Origin: Hygrocybe punicea
Taxonomy: Eukaryota > Basidiomycota > Agaricomycetes > Agaricales > Hygrophoraceae
Assembly (NCBI GenBank): GCA_963556145.1
Contig: OY744467.1
Span: forward strand, 372,001 to 436,000
Direction of reading: 5' to 3'
DNA: 64,000 bases
Position numbers and translations under genes: made by a program
The notes under the pieces: model-generated
What the model was told of the DNA's origin: nothing
What the model saw: only the letters and a program-made list of their open reading frames with translations
Databases searched by the model: none
Shown: positions 9,365-20,096 of the stretch, one piece after another
How the letters are laid out: the number at the start of each line of letters is the position of its first letter
How positions within the stretch are numbered: position 1 is the stretch's first letter

Positions 9365-11034
9365 CCGCTCAACCTAAACCGCTTCTTCAAAGAAGTAGAG
9401 CTACTTGCTGCCGATGCCGGCCTCAACAATGCAGGCCACATTAAGCATAGCTTGCGCTATGCCTCCCTTAGCGATTATGAGCTTTGGGCAAGTCTGCCTA
9501 GCGCGACCGGCACCAATTACGCAACTTTCAACAGGAGCATTCTCATGCTATACCCAGGCACAGAAGACGATCATCGGTACCCCATGGTGGATCTCGACCA
9601 TCTTACCCACACCCAAACCAGTTACAGCATCTGTACTTGCGCCGAACTTGGCGAATATTACTGTGAGTTCATCCAGATCTCAGGGTTCCTCTTAGACAAG
9701 TGTTGAATCTCTCCTTGAGAACGCAACATCACGTATGAGAATGGCTTCCTTGCTGAGCTTAAAAAGGACATCAAAACCTGTCTGCAATACCAGAAGCTGA
9801 ACCATTTCCCCACCCCCCTTACAACTTCCAGGACTTCCATAACTGCGCCCACTTCCTGCTGGCCAGAACCACAGCTGAACTGTCCACCGTCTCTCGTCTA
9901 TTGTCAATGTTGCCTGCCGCCATCAGGTATTCAACTCCAATAGAACCTGCCACCTGCTACCCACCACCCGCTCACTATGACCCGGTCATTCCTAAAGCAG
10001 AACCAGTCGAACCCAATGTATCTGACCTCTTTTGTCTCATCTCACAGCAACTAGCCGTCCTCACACAAGCCCTCACTGAACCAAACAATCCTCCAAAGCC
10101 TTGTGCAAATAGGGCTGAGCCGACCACCGCAGGACAGCGATTTACCAATTTTAACTGCCTCTTTTGCGATGACCTGTTCCATTGTATACGTGATTGTCCC
10201 ATCTGTGAGCAGTACACTCAGGACGGAATATGCCACAAGAACGAGCATGGCCACATTGTGTTGCCCAATGGAATGTATCTTCCAAAGGCTATCATCGGCA
10301 AAAATATGAAAGATCGCTTCGACGCGTGGCATGCACAGAACCCTGGCAACCGCGCTCCCCCTGCCCGTAACCCCACAGAACTGTTCCAACGCGACCCCCC
10401 GCCTCATGTCAAAACCAACTTCGTCTCCGCCGTTGAAGTACCAACCTATGAACCTGAGGTCACCACTGAGTACGCCAACATCTTTCAGTCCACGACATCC
10501 AACATCGACAACGACAATGAACAAATCAAGGTTTTGGAAGCCAAAGTGCAGCGGCTTCATAAACAGGTTAGATTTGACGGTGTAGAAATCCCCTCTAAAG
10601 CGAAAGGCAAGTCTAGAGAGACGTATCCCAATCCACCCGCTGCTTCCACGTCCGTTCCCACCATGAAACCCGCCGAGAAAACAGCCAGACCTATCATTGA
10701 GCACCCGATCACCATAGTCGCCCCTTCAAATATGCGGCCGACCGAGCCGACTGCCTTCGTGCCACACACCCCCCAGAACCTTCCCACGTCGCACCCACAA
10801 TACTGCTACCAGGCCCCCATCGAAGATCCCGGTATCGCCAAATCTGTCATCAACGGCACGCTCAATTCTCAAGTCTGCATTTCACAACAAGAACTCTTAG
10901 CCATGTCGTCCAACGCCCGCCATCACATGAAGGACCTCACTACTTCAAAAAAGGTCACCGCCAAGACCAACAACGTTGAGGTCTTCCATTTCTACATGCC
11001 CGAAATCCCCACCCGCGCCTGCCAACATTGTTAG
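9365..11034 (+). pseudogene. Element A gag, C-terminal part with zinc knuckle
   Basis: Continues the capsid-like region (NRFFKEVELLAADAG ... SLSDYELWASLPSATG). Stops: TGA at 9704-9706 (only in A) and TGA at 9716-9718 (also in C at 21874-21876). A frameshift lies near 9810, after which the frame 9901-11034 is open. It contains a CX2CX4HX4C zinc knuckle (CLFCDDLFHCIRDC) for nucleic-acid binding and a long proline/serine-rich region. It ends at a TAG (11032-11034) where C has CAG. Confidence 0.75.
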
Positions 11035-11508
11035 GAAAACGTCCCGCTCATCATCAGCCAAGACTCAGTCCCTCTCCATGCTGTCTATCTGCTCATCAAT
11101 GGCAAGTTCATATTCAAGTGCATCCTCGACAACGGCTCTATGATCATTGGCATGCGACGCGACATTTGGGAGAAACTCAGATACAGCCTCCAAAATATCA
11201 AGATGTGGATGCAGTTGGCAAATAAAAGCGACAATGACACCCTCAGCCGGATCACCAACCTCAAATTCACCTTTGGCGATGTCGATCTATTCCTGCAAGT
11301 CCAAGTCATTGATGACGCCCCTTATGAGATTCTCATTGGCTGCCCATTCTTCACCCTTTCCAAGGCCCTCACGAAAGATTATAAAAATGGAGAGCAACAA
11401 GTCACGATCACAGATCCAAACACCAGTGCTGTTGTCACTTTGCCCACCATCGAGTATAACCAGAAGAACCGACGAGGGCGGTCTGACACCGGAAAGCCAG
11501 ATTTTTAG
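11035..11508 (+). pseudogene. Element A retroviral-type aspartic protease
   Basis: In the same frame as gag, after the TAG. The catalytic loop is CILDNGSMI (D-N-G-S instead of the usual D-S/T-G), followed by the second structural motif EILIGCPFF. It would cut the Gag-Pol polyprotein. It is collinear with C, where the protease is split by element D. The frame ends at TAG after KPDF where C reads E. Just downstream, at about 11571, element sequence is replaced by a foreign LTR fragment. Confidence 0.7.
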
Positions 11509-11570
11509 AAGTCGAGGACCTGGAGATACCTCTCGGGAAGGACGCACCAGGAGATGAGAAACTGCCGCTC

Positions 11571-12660
11571 AAATATTCACCAGTTGAATATGGACAGTTT
11601 TGGCTACAGGGCCTATTCAATCAAGAGTATCTCTGGGTATTATAATATCTGACTTAAATCTGAAGCTTCAAATGCACATTGGCTACTAGTTCAGGGATAT
11701 CTTCAATACCTTTTGAATACTCTGTTTTGTTTAGGATGAAACCTTAACCTTAGAAGTGTATCTAGCTGACTAATGCTGACTAATGAACTGATTGGACTGA
11801 GTGAACTGGGTGAATTCTCCTTGATGACAAAGGGAACTCAGAGAATGATAGAATAAGAGTGAACTAGACTGGATTGCAAGCACTAGCTACTACAATGAGT
11901 AACTACTAGTACTAAGAGAATGAGGGATCACACTGTGTGAACCCAACTAAGAGTGACTACTGAGTGGTGAGGGGGGAAATCCTACTGACTACTGGAATTT
12001 GAGGGCCCTATTTATACTGTTGGAGAACAATGGGGGACTGAGAACAATGGGAAAGTGAGAACAATAGGACTGAGTCATGAGAACAATGGATGGCATCAAA
12101 GAGGCTGTGAACAATGGGCTCTATCTCCATTTGGACTGTTTAGAACAAAGGACTGCTCAGAACAATAGACCATTGTCTTTATGTAAGCAGACTATCACAA
12201 TCACTCTCTGATGCATCCTATCTTATCATTATCTTATCATCCTCTTGTTCACATCTTATCTAATCATTTCCCATTATCTAGCTGAGCCGCTTTTGATCAA
12301 TACAAGTAAACAAGATTTGTAATCAATCCATTACTGCTAATATAGATAAGAATGCTAGTTGGGCTTGTCTCCTTGCACGTGCAATACAGAGAAATATATA
12401 ATAAATACTAATGAGTGGGGGATGTGCCTCTGTGCACCATACATAAACGGCTAGGTCTGGGCATTGCTAGTGAAGCCATAATAAATTATATAAAGGTAAG
12501 CATATATGCTATTTGTGTCTGTTCACTAGCATGTGTAATGTGGAAAGGCAAAGAATGGGTACTAATGAGTGTAGGTGTGCATCCATAGTGTTGCACTTAG
12601 ATATCTAAGTCCGTGGTCCAATGGTAAACCCATGACATTACACCCAAAAACACTTGGGGT
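11571..12660 (-). repeat. LTR fragment of the E family replacing the RT region of A
   Basis: 11571-11893 matches 57466-57776, the LTR remnant at the 5' end of element E, in the same orientation. A minus-strand TATA box (TATAAATA, + 12009-12016) supports an LTR promoter reading leftward. Compared with element C, about 1.5 kb of A (linker and RT) is missing at this point, so this is an insertion plus deletion. A block of short degenerate direct repeats (AGAACAATGG, 12026-12180) lies inside. The right edge of the fragment is uncertain. Confidence 0.6.
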
Positions 12661-12664
12661 CATG

Positions 12665-13311
12665 ACACCGTCATCACATCGCCAGCACTGCGTGCTATCG
12701 ACTACATGCATGAATGGGAAGTTATTCTCACCATTGATTCCTCTGTCCTTGGAGTCAGCTTCATTCTCATGCAAATCCACACTGACGGAAAATGCTATCT
12801 GAATCACTTTGGTTCAATATTGTGGAACAAATGCGAAGCCCGATACTCCCAGTCTAAGCTCAAGCTCTATGGCCTCTTCAGGGCCCTCCACACCTACTGG
12901 ATATTTATTATCGGTGTCCGCAATCTCACCATTGAAGTCAACGCCAAGTATATAAAAGGAATGCTCAACAAACCCAACATCCAACCCAATGCGACGATCA
13001 ACCGATGGATAGCTGGCATTTTCCTGTTCGATTTCAGACTGGTTCATGTACCTGCTTCTGCACACAGTGCACCTGACAGACTCTCCAGACGCCCCTGCAC
13101 TGCAGAAGACCCCGAGGAGATTGACGACTCTGACAATTTGCTCGACCATTCCTACGGTTTTTTTATGGAAGTCGTTAACTACCAACCTGTCCCCATGCCA
13201 TCTAAACCAATTGCAGTATGCAGCCACTGCCATGCCACAGCTAACTGGCTCCAACAGTTACCAGCCATCCTCATCTATATGAATCAGGAAGCCATCTCTG
13301 ACATACCGTGA
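12665..13311 (+). pseudogene. Element A RNase H domain
   Basis: Collinear with the RNase H of element C. It starts near the DYMHEWEVILTIDSSVLG strand with its first catalytic Asp, and includes NAKYIKGMLN and the C-terminal HVPASAHSAPDRLSRR block. The RT palm and thumb upstream are lost. It ends in TGA at 13309-13311, in the short stretch SDIP*SDKA, a stop that element C has at the same codon (30939-30941). Confidence 0.75.
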
Positions 13312-14387
13312 TCTGATAAAGCCTGCGTGGCCGACACTTGTCTTGTCGTCGTCGAGACCTGGTTACGAAATCTAACCCGACCCGTGAACCTCACGGACGA
13401 CGAGTACCATCTGTTCCTGAGATACTCCCTTGAGTTCTTCGTCACCGATAACAAGCTTTGGCGTAAAGACCGTCATGGAAAACACAAGCTCGTCATACCG
13501 CCCAACTGTCGGCTTCAATTACTCAAAGACGCTCACGACTCCCTCGGCCATAAAGGCATATTCTCCATCCACGCTCGCCTACTCAACCATTTCTGGTGGC
13601 TGCACCTCAACCACGACATTAAGTGGTACGTCCAGTCGTGCCATCAGTGCCAAGTATGGCAAATGCGCTATCACCATATTCTGCTGTCCGTTGCTACACC
13701 AGCCTCGCTATTCCGCAAAGCATACGTCGACACGATGTTTATGCCACGATCCGGTGGCTATCAATATATTGTCCAGGCCTGTTGCTCCCTGTCCGCTTAT
13801 CCCGAATTTCGAATGCTACACTGTGAGACCGGTTCGACCATCAGCATGTTCCTTTCCGAGGATATCTTATGCTGTTGGGGCGCTCTCGAAGAAATCGTTA
13901 CTGACAATGGCAAGCACTTCGTGGAAGCACTCAACTACCTCGCATCCTGCTACAGTATCCAGCACATCCACATCTCACCATATAACTCACAAGTGAACGG
14001 ACCCGTCGAGCGTCATCATCTAGATGTCCGGGAGGCCATTATAAAAAGTTGTGACAGAGATGAAAAGAAGTGGCATACCGTAACCCATTCCATATTTTGG
14101 GCTGAGTGGGTCACCACACACAAAAGCCTCGGGTACTCATCCTACTACATCGCACACGGAGTTGAGCCGCTTTTTCTGTTCGACTTTGCCGAAGCTACAT
14201 ACATGGCGCCAACACAAGATGTGATGTCAACAACCGACCTCATAGGGATCCGCACCCACCAACTTCATAAATGAGAGGCCAACCTTGATCGAGTCAAAGA
14301 AAAACTCACCAAGTCTCGACTCGCGTCCGCCCAACAATTCAAAGAGAAATACGCGAACACAATCAAAACATTTGACTTCGGACCCGG

Positions 14388-15856
14388 TGTTACGGATCGC
14401 TTCTGCAGCAGGCTCCAGCAACAATCAACTTAACTAGGAATCGGATTCCAGAGGAGAGGACAGCAGTTTACATTGTTGCTTACAACTAAGACAACACTGC
14501 TAAGAGGGGGGGTCAAGGTCTAATGTCATTGCGAGCCATGGGGGTTACCCAAGACAAGGGGGTCTGCCCCAAGAACCAGACTAAACATAAGGAAAAGAAG
14601 GAAGAAAAAGTCCGAACCAACAACAAGAACAATATATATAGTGACTGGTCTTGAGGGGAGGTAAATAGAAATGCAACCATGAAGCTACAACATGTCCAAC
14701 TATACCATGTGTTCACCATGAGACAGACATGAGGCGTCCTCATGTCGATGTTCTTGCGATCCAACTGGAGGCCCGGGTGTCATTGAGGATGGAAGAGGTC
14801 CGGATGACTCGGATGATTTGTCATCGGATCATGTGACATGCAGAAATGCCAATTTGGGGTCTATACTTGCTGTAACAGGCAAGTGCACAGTCTGGCAAGT
14901 GCAATGAATGGTCAGGTTGAGGTAGTGTGGATATAGCGACAAGGTTGGCATAAAGGAAAACAAAGGAACGTATGGAGGGAAAACCAACTAGGATGGTGGG
15001 ATAGTCGAGGTCAGACATGTGAACAGCATAAGCTGTACTGGATGATGATGTCTGTGTCAATGATGTATCGAGGGGCAATGTCTTGTCCTGTCTGTGGGAA
15101 CAAGTCGTCGGGTACTGCAATGAAGTGATGTCGTGCGAACAATATGCGATAGGGGTTGGTTCACTGTTTGGGAAGTTGTATGGTCTGTGGTTGAAGTCCA
15201 AAAGAATGTGCTTTGGCGATGGTCAGATTAGAGAGAACAGTGAAATGTCTTGTGATCGGGGATTGTTCAGAGTTCGCATGCAGATGAGGAATGTTGTCGG
15301 ATCATCAGGGAGGATAATGGTAGGCAAAGGGTATGAATATGGAAACCAAATATCTGAGAATGGCAATTGTCAATTACATGTCGATATATTGTCAAGGTGG
15401 AAGTTGGGTGTATCAATGGCGGAAGGGCGTCTATGCCAAAGATAGATCATGACAATGTAGAAACCAATCAGGAAGGTGATGGCAATGCTGCCAATAACAA
15501 TTACGGTAATGAGCTGTGTCGGGAGTACAGCATTGTGTATCGGTTTGTTGTGGGATAGAGTAAACAAGATATCGAAGGGAAAAGACAATGTCGGTGACAT
15601 CCATTGGCAAGGAGACTGTTCGGGTGCAGTGAGGTCACATGGGGATGTGTCCATGGTCGGTCTGGATTGTTCTAGAAGAAGGGACAAAAAGAGAACAAGA
15701 ACAAGAAAATACAAGGATGTCTGAATGAAGAAACAATGATGTTGAAAAGAAGACAAAGGACAAAATGAAATGAAAAAGGAAGGTGTGCAGTGCAGAATCA
15801 TCATGGTAGGTATCAGAATGGGCATCAGGGTTGGAAGCAGAGTTGGAAACATAACA
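14388..15856 (+). mobile_element. Copia-type solo LTR (1469 bp)
   Basis: Starts TGTTACGG and ends CATAACA, with a 5-bp target duplication CCCGG (14383-14387) / CCTGG (15857-15861, one transition). Removing it restores the integrase tail as seen in element C. Its last 494 bp match the sequence directly upstream of the Copia pol fragment at 40098-40591, which identifies the family. At nearly 1.5 kb it is long for a Copia LTR. It contains a minus-strand frame with hydrophobic segments. Confidence 0.85.
15370..15856 (-). CDS. Antisense open frame with signal-like and transmembrane segments inside Copia LTR
   Basis: On the minus strand, the open frame encodes a hydrophobic stretch (LYFLVLVLFLSLLLEQ), then a 60-residue polar region with several cysteines, then a strong single membrane span (LITVIVIGSIAITFLIGFYI) followed by basic residues (HRRP). 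This is the layout of a small type I membrane protein. The second LTR copy at 40106-40591 keeps the membrane span and both hydrophobic segments, with a frame change between them. No family recognised; whether it is expressed is unknown. It could also be an accidental frame in a T-rich promoter region. Confidence 0.35.
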
Positions 15857-16364
15857 CCTGGCAACCTCGTCCTCGTCCGAAATTCTTGTATCGAAATGTC
15901 TCTCGATCGAAAAGCAAAGCCGTGATACTTCGGGCCCATGATCGTCATCAGGAAAACTCACAGCGGATTCTACATACTAGCCAAACTCGACGGTGCAGTT
16001 TCTAGATCCCAATTTGCCACTTTCTGAGTTGTACCCTACCACGCCTGCTTGAAAATATTGATACTGTTGGACGATTTCTTACAATACCCCGATGCCAATG
16101 ATACTGACTCAAGTGATCTAGATGATCCGATGTACCCACCCTCTATAGACTCCTCACCCAACGACGATTAAGCATTTCCTTTATATTCTGTCCATGTTAT
16201 ACCCCTATTTTATTTAATTCCTCTTAGTTTTCTAACGATATGACAATGATGCGAATAGTCCCATGTCTTCGGGAGCCATCGGCCTTAGCTGGGTGAACAA
16301 GCTGAAAATGTCTTTTGTCATGTACAAGATATATATTTTTATTTACACGGACATATTTTTACAT

Positions 16365-17722
16365 TTAGAGGCAGCCAGTCTCGAAATCGCGTCTCATTGC
16401 CACCAACATCACCAATACCCGCTCATGGTCCATGCGATGCCTGTTGAACCATTGACCGAACTGGATGAGGTGCCTCTTCACCTCAGCACCCAGGGACCCT
16501 AACAGCACCGCAAGTCACACGGAAATGCTCCTGAAGCTTTCTATCGCCCCATCAAACAGGTTGGCTCTGCCTTTTCAACAGCCGCTCCTCTTCCATCTCC
16601 TCCTCCTCCTCATCCGATTCCGACTCCACTTCTTCTACTCGCCGCTTACTTGTCGATGCCCGAGCGGGCCTTGTCCGAATCGGTTTAGTAGTAAAAGTGA
16701 GTGGTTTCCTCATATGACCTGCCACCTCTTTTCCCTTACCGGTACATCATCCCCCACCCGTCCGATGCGTCGCGTTGGTGCACTTCTTCTTCAACTTGCG
16801 GCATCATTCGCACACATATCCTGTCACGCCTCAACACGCTTCTTGAGCCTTGATGCAGTTGGTGCATGCCTGTAAAGGAAATGGCCCGGTGAACTGTTAC
16901 AAAGCTCAGTGATTAAAGAAAAATTAACCAACAAGAGAACTCACCGTCGTACCAGCCACATCTGCGATCTCTACTCCCGGCATATCCACATCACCTAGAT
17001 CGGCTGGTTCCTCTGGTCGCGAGTCGACAAGGCCTTCTTCTGATCTGATTGCGACTTCACCCTCCGAAATTGGCCTAGTCACTGGTTCACCCGTGACTGA
17101 TGTGTTTGCTTGAGCTTGCCACTCCTCACTGATCTGCTGTCAATACGCGGCTGCCTCCCTTTCAACCCGGTCCGCTTCCTGAGTCCAATGCTGCCCTTCC
17201 TGCTCTATCCTAAGCCTCTCCTGCCTTTCCTCTGCCACCACTCACTGTTTCTCCACATCTGCTCATGCCTGTGTCTCTGCCAACCATCTTGCCTCCTCTT
17301 CCCGTGCAGCTGCTTCCTCATCCACCCGCCGTCTAGCCTCTTCCTCTTCCTGCCTCTCTCGTTCCGTCACTTCTTTCAGCCATTCTTTGACATCATTTGC
17401 ATATGATTGGCGGTCGGCCCATAGCGGCAGCGTTACTGGCCTCATACCACCAGCTCAGAGTTCTGCGACGATTCCATGGTAAGCATGCTAGTGGGATGAC
17501 ATGAGCTATTCTAGGACATGCGTGATCGGTTGGGAAACTCACCATCGCCTTCTTGCGGCCACTTATCCATTGCCCAGCCAACCCTTCATTGCCGTCTACC
17601 ATTGTGATGAAATCATCGTTGTGAAAAGCGGTGACAGTGTTGACGGCCTCTTCATAGTCTGCCCGGACCTCAGGTTCGATGCTTTCGATGAAGGTGAGGA
17701 AGATGTCGTAGATTTTGGACAT
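16365..17722 (-). pseudogene. Antisense accessory gene of element A, decayed copy
   Basis: Three exons on the minus strand with the same layout as in element C. Exon 1 is 17722-17543 (60 codons, MSKIYDIFLTFIESIEPEVR). Intron 1 is 17542-17488 (55 nt, GTGAGT...CTAG). Exon 2 is 17487-16945, a charged coiled-coil rich in E/R/A. Intron 2 is 16944-16870 (75 nt, GTGAGT...ACAG). Exon 3 is 16869-16365, with a cysteine cluster (CTNCIKAQEAC, then two further Cys near KLKKKC). Several TGA stops occur in exons 2 and 3, mostly where C has TGG, CAG or CGA-like codons. Function unknown; see the better copy at 37464-38818. Confidence 0.65.
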
Positions 17723-17891
17723 GGTGGGTGTGTGATGGTGTAGAGGAAAAGATGGATCAATGAAGACATTTTTTGTAGTTTTTTACTTTGCCATTGTTTG
17801 GCCACTCATGTGATTGGCCACACTCGCGACCCACATTTGGAGGTCCCATATTCTCAACCACAGATGGTCTCTATTAGAAGGCCCAAGGAGA

Positions 17892-18675
17892 TGTAGAGGG
17901 TCCTCAACCCTCTAAGGCCATAAACTCAATATCTCACAAGTCCACTTGAACCCGACGTCTCTATCGATCCACATTCGAACCTGACATAACCCGATGCATA
18001 CTGACTAGCACGGCTGCTCGCGTACCAGGTTGGTCCACCTCCTATTCTCACGGAATTCCAATTATCGCAGACAGATCTCATTGGACTTGATTCCCAACTT
18101 TGGACTTGCCATATATGCACATCCCCTTGTCCTTTTGGAGATATGTACGAATCTTGAGATCTTTTTCTTGGATATTGACTTTCCCCTCCATTTTCCTGTC
18201 ATTGTCGCCTCACAACCCACTTCTCATTTCCCCATTTTCATTCCTCTTTGTTCTCTCTCATCAGCCAAGGACTCTCGTGCGAATCTAGATAGAGATTTTT
18301 GTAGTATAAAAATGGTGCCCAAGTGCCATGTCAAAATAAGAAACCAGTTTCCCAGTTTCCTCTCTCTGAGAATCAGTCTCTCAGTAAAATCTATCGCACA
18401 TATAACTCGTCGGTTTCCTCAACACTCTCCCCGTCGTTCTACTGTCTTTATTCCTACATCCCTCGTCACCCGACACCTGACCCGCTGTACCCGACATCGT
18501 CGGCTTCTCAGCTTCAACCGGTCTTGTTAGTTATCAGTAGTATTATGTGGCGGCTTTTTACTCTTAGTTTCTTATCATTTCTTTGAAGCTTGCTAAACTA
18601 TTCCCTGTCACTTTTATGCTGACACCCCCCAGGTTAGGATCTTTATTCCACAGCCACCCCGACCTCACCATTACA
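17892..18675 (+). repeat. Element A 3' LTR
   Basis: 784 bp, same length and ends as the 5' LTR. It is preceded by the purine-rich tract AAGGAGA, as also found directly before the 3' LTR of element C. It differs from the 5' LTR by many C/T and G/A changes in the first 150 bp. Confidence 0.9.
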
Positions 18676-19215
18676 ATGGGCTACTTCAAGAAGATTTGAC
18701 GGGAGTTGGCCATAATCATGTGCTTTGCCATTTTGACCTGGCCTTTGGTTGTTGGAGTGTGGTGGCCCTTGTTGGTCGCTTTCTTGATGTGGAGGAGATG
18801 CTTTCAGGCCACAAGCTCCACAGTGAGATTCTGCAGTGTGGATGGGGTTAGCTGAAAAGAAAATGCACAAAAAAAAATGCAGTTGTTACTCACCTTCCTA
18901 GGCCTAAGGGACCTGGCCCTGTCAGACAGGGAACTGGTGACCTTGGATGCCTTGGGCACAGATGGGCCTGGGGTAGGAGAGCCAGAGGAAGATGAAGAAG
19001 CAGAGCCAGGGCTGGGAGGAGCAGGGGGTGGAGCAGGGGGTGGAGCAGGGGGAGGGGTGGAGGAAGGGGTGAAGGAAAGACTAGCTGGCAGAGTGGCAGG
19101 GAGGGGTGGACCAAGGTTGTTGAGCTAAATACAAGGTCAGTTGAGGTTAGAAAGTCAAAAAAAAACATACTGCTGCCATTAGATCAGGGTGGTAAGTTTT
19201 GCCTGAGTTTTGTTG
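18676..19215 (-). pseudogene. 5' part of unrecognised spliced gene broken by element A
   Basis: Minus-strand frames joined by intron signals. The first exon, near 19215-19169, ends HPDLMAA and has an apparent extra C after the ATG. A 45-nt intron (GTATGT...CTAAC...TTTAG) leads to a proline/serine-rich exon at about 19123-18897 ending SLRPRK. Then a GTGAGT...TTTTCAG intron leads to an exon reading LTPSTLQNLTVELVA, a TGA, and a lysine-rich KKATNKGHH...NSRQIFLK. This exon runs into the ATGG duplication of element A. The remaining exons are probably 6647-7014. Family not recognised. Confidence 0.42.
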
Positions 19216-19872
19216 ATTTGATGGGGGCCATGATGGTTAATTGTTGAATTTGGGTTGGAGTTTGCACGCATTTTGCGTTGCAGGCAAACCAAGTCAAATG
19301 AAGGTCAGTTCTCAGAGAAGCTGCCTTAGAGACTGTCCCCGGTCTCACCTACTTTACCAGCACCTCATTTTGGCCACCAACGACATCCATGGAGGCCCCA
19401 CACCTCGTTATTGGCCAAAAGGAGTTGGTGAGGCCAGCGAAATGCCAGGAGAAGTATTCATGAGAAAGCTGATAAAGATTATGAATAAGTATTTTGAGTC
19501 ATATGCATACTCAGATACATGAACATATGCATGCCCTGTTCAAAGATACCATCCACATGATTCGAATATCTAGAGTCGTGGCTGCTCCATTCATGATCTC
19601 CCAGTTCATGAAGTAACAGATTTGGTTGATTTGCCAACTTCAGGGAGTTCCAGACTGATATCCAACTGGAATGCAAATTGGATGGTGCTCTCCAGGTGAG
19701 AAGTGGCATCTTGCCTTGAACAATGTCTCGAAAAGCAATGGAATGGTTAGGCCTGGTCACTCACATGACTAGGCTCCCATGGTTAGTCTTAGTCAGTAGT
19801 GTTCCAGATGTAGTCCTGAGTCTCAGCTTAGCTATCCAGAAAATTCCACCTCAAGTCCTGCGTGAGCCCCCA

Positions 19873-19894
19873 GAGAGGTACCTCGGTACCTCTC
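19873..19894. repeat. Perfect 10-bp inverted repeat
   Basis: GAGAGGTACC / GGTACCTCTC separated by TC. A perfect stem in the gene-poor stretch 19216-20096, where I found no gene or element. Purpose unknown. Confidence 0.5.
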
Positions 19895-20096
19895 CAATGT
19901 GGTGATGAGAGTGTGATTCAGATCAGCTCCTCGCATATTTCTCTTTTACCACTTTTTCTCAGAAGATGACTTTTTTGGCCTCATCACCTGCTGCTGTGCA
20001 ACTGCAGATTTTTCTCCTCATTCTCGGCTTTACAATACTAGAGTTACCCCCCCAGCACTCCCATTCAAATAATCAAGTCCCTGCATTGCTGCTCAT

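Larger units (their letters stand above)
13312..16171 (+). pseudogene. Element A integrase and C-terminal tail, split by Copia-type LTR
   Basis: DDE integrase that would insert the element cDNA. The zinc-binding HHCC module is LGHKGIFSIHARLLNHF...CHQC, followed by the catalytic core with D in YVDTMFMP, D in VTDNGKHF and E in NGPVERHH. TGA at 14272-14274 stops the frame where an Arg codon is expected. The coding sequence is interrupted at 14388-15856 by the solo LTR and resumes at 15857 (GNLVLVR-type SH3-like tail). It ends in an acidic C-terminus (DDFLQYPD...DSSDLDDP) with TAA at 16169-16171. Confidence 0.75.
7209..18675 (+). mobile_element. Gypsy element A (with nested insertions)
   Basis: LTR retrotransposon with 784-bp LTRs (7209-7992 and 17892-18675) that both start TGTAGAGGG and end CATTACA. 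A perfect 4-bp target-site duplication ATGG flanks it (7205-7208 and 18676-18679). A TGGAGCCCAC primer-binding-like block follows the 5' LTR at 7993 and a purine-rich tract (AAGGAGA) precedes the 3' LTR. The order is gag, protease, (RT lost), RNase H, integrase, then an antisense accessory gene. The LTRs differ by many transitions, so the insertion is old. Nested in it: a solo LTR (8612-9364), an LTR fragment (about 11571-12660) and a Copia-type solo LTR (14388-15856). Confidence 0.9.

Noticed and set aside
12609..12672. tRNA gene
   Set aside because: An A-box-like block is present but no cloverleaf could be drawn and the B box is poor; kept only as a possible SINE remnant.
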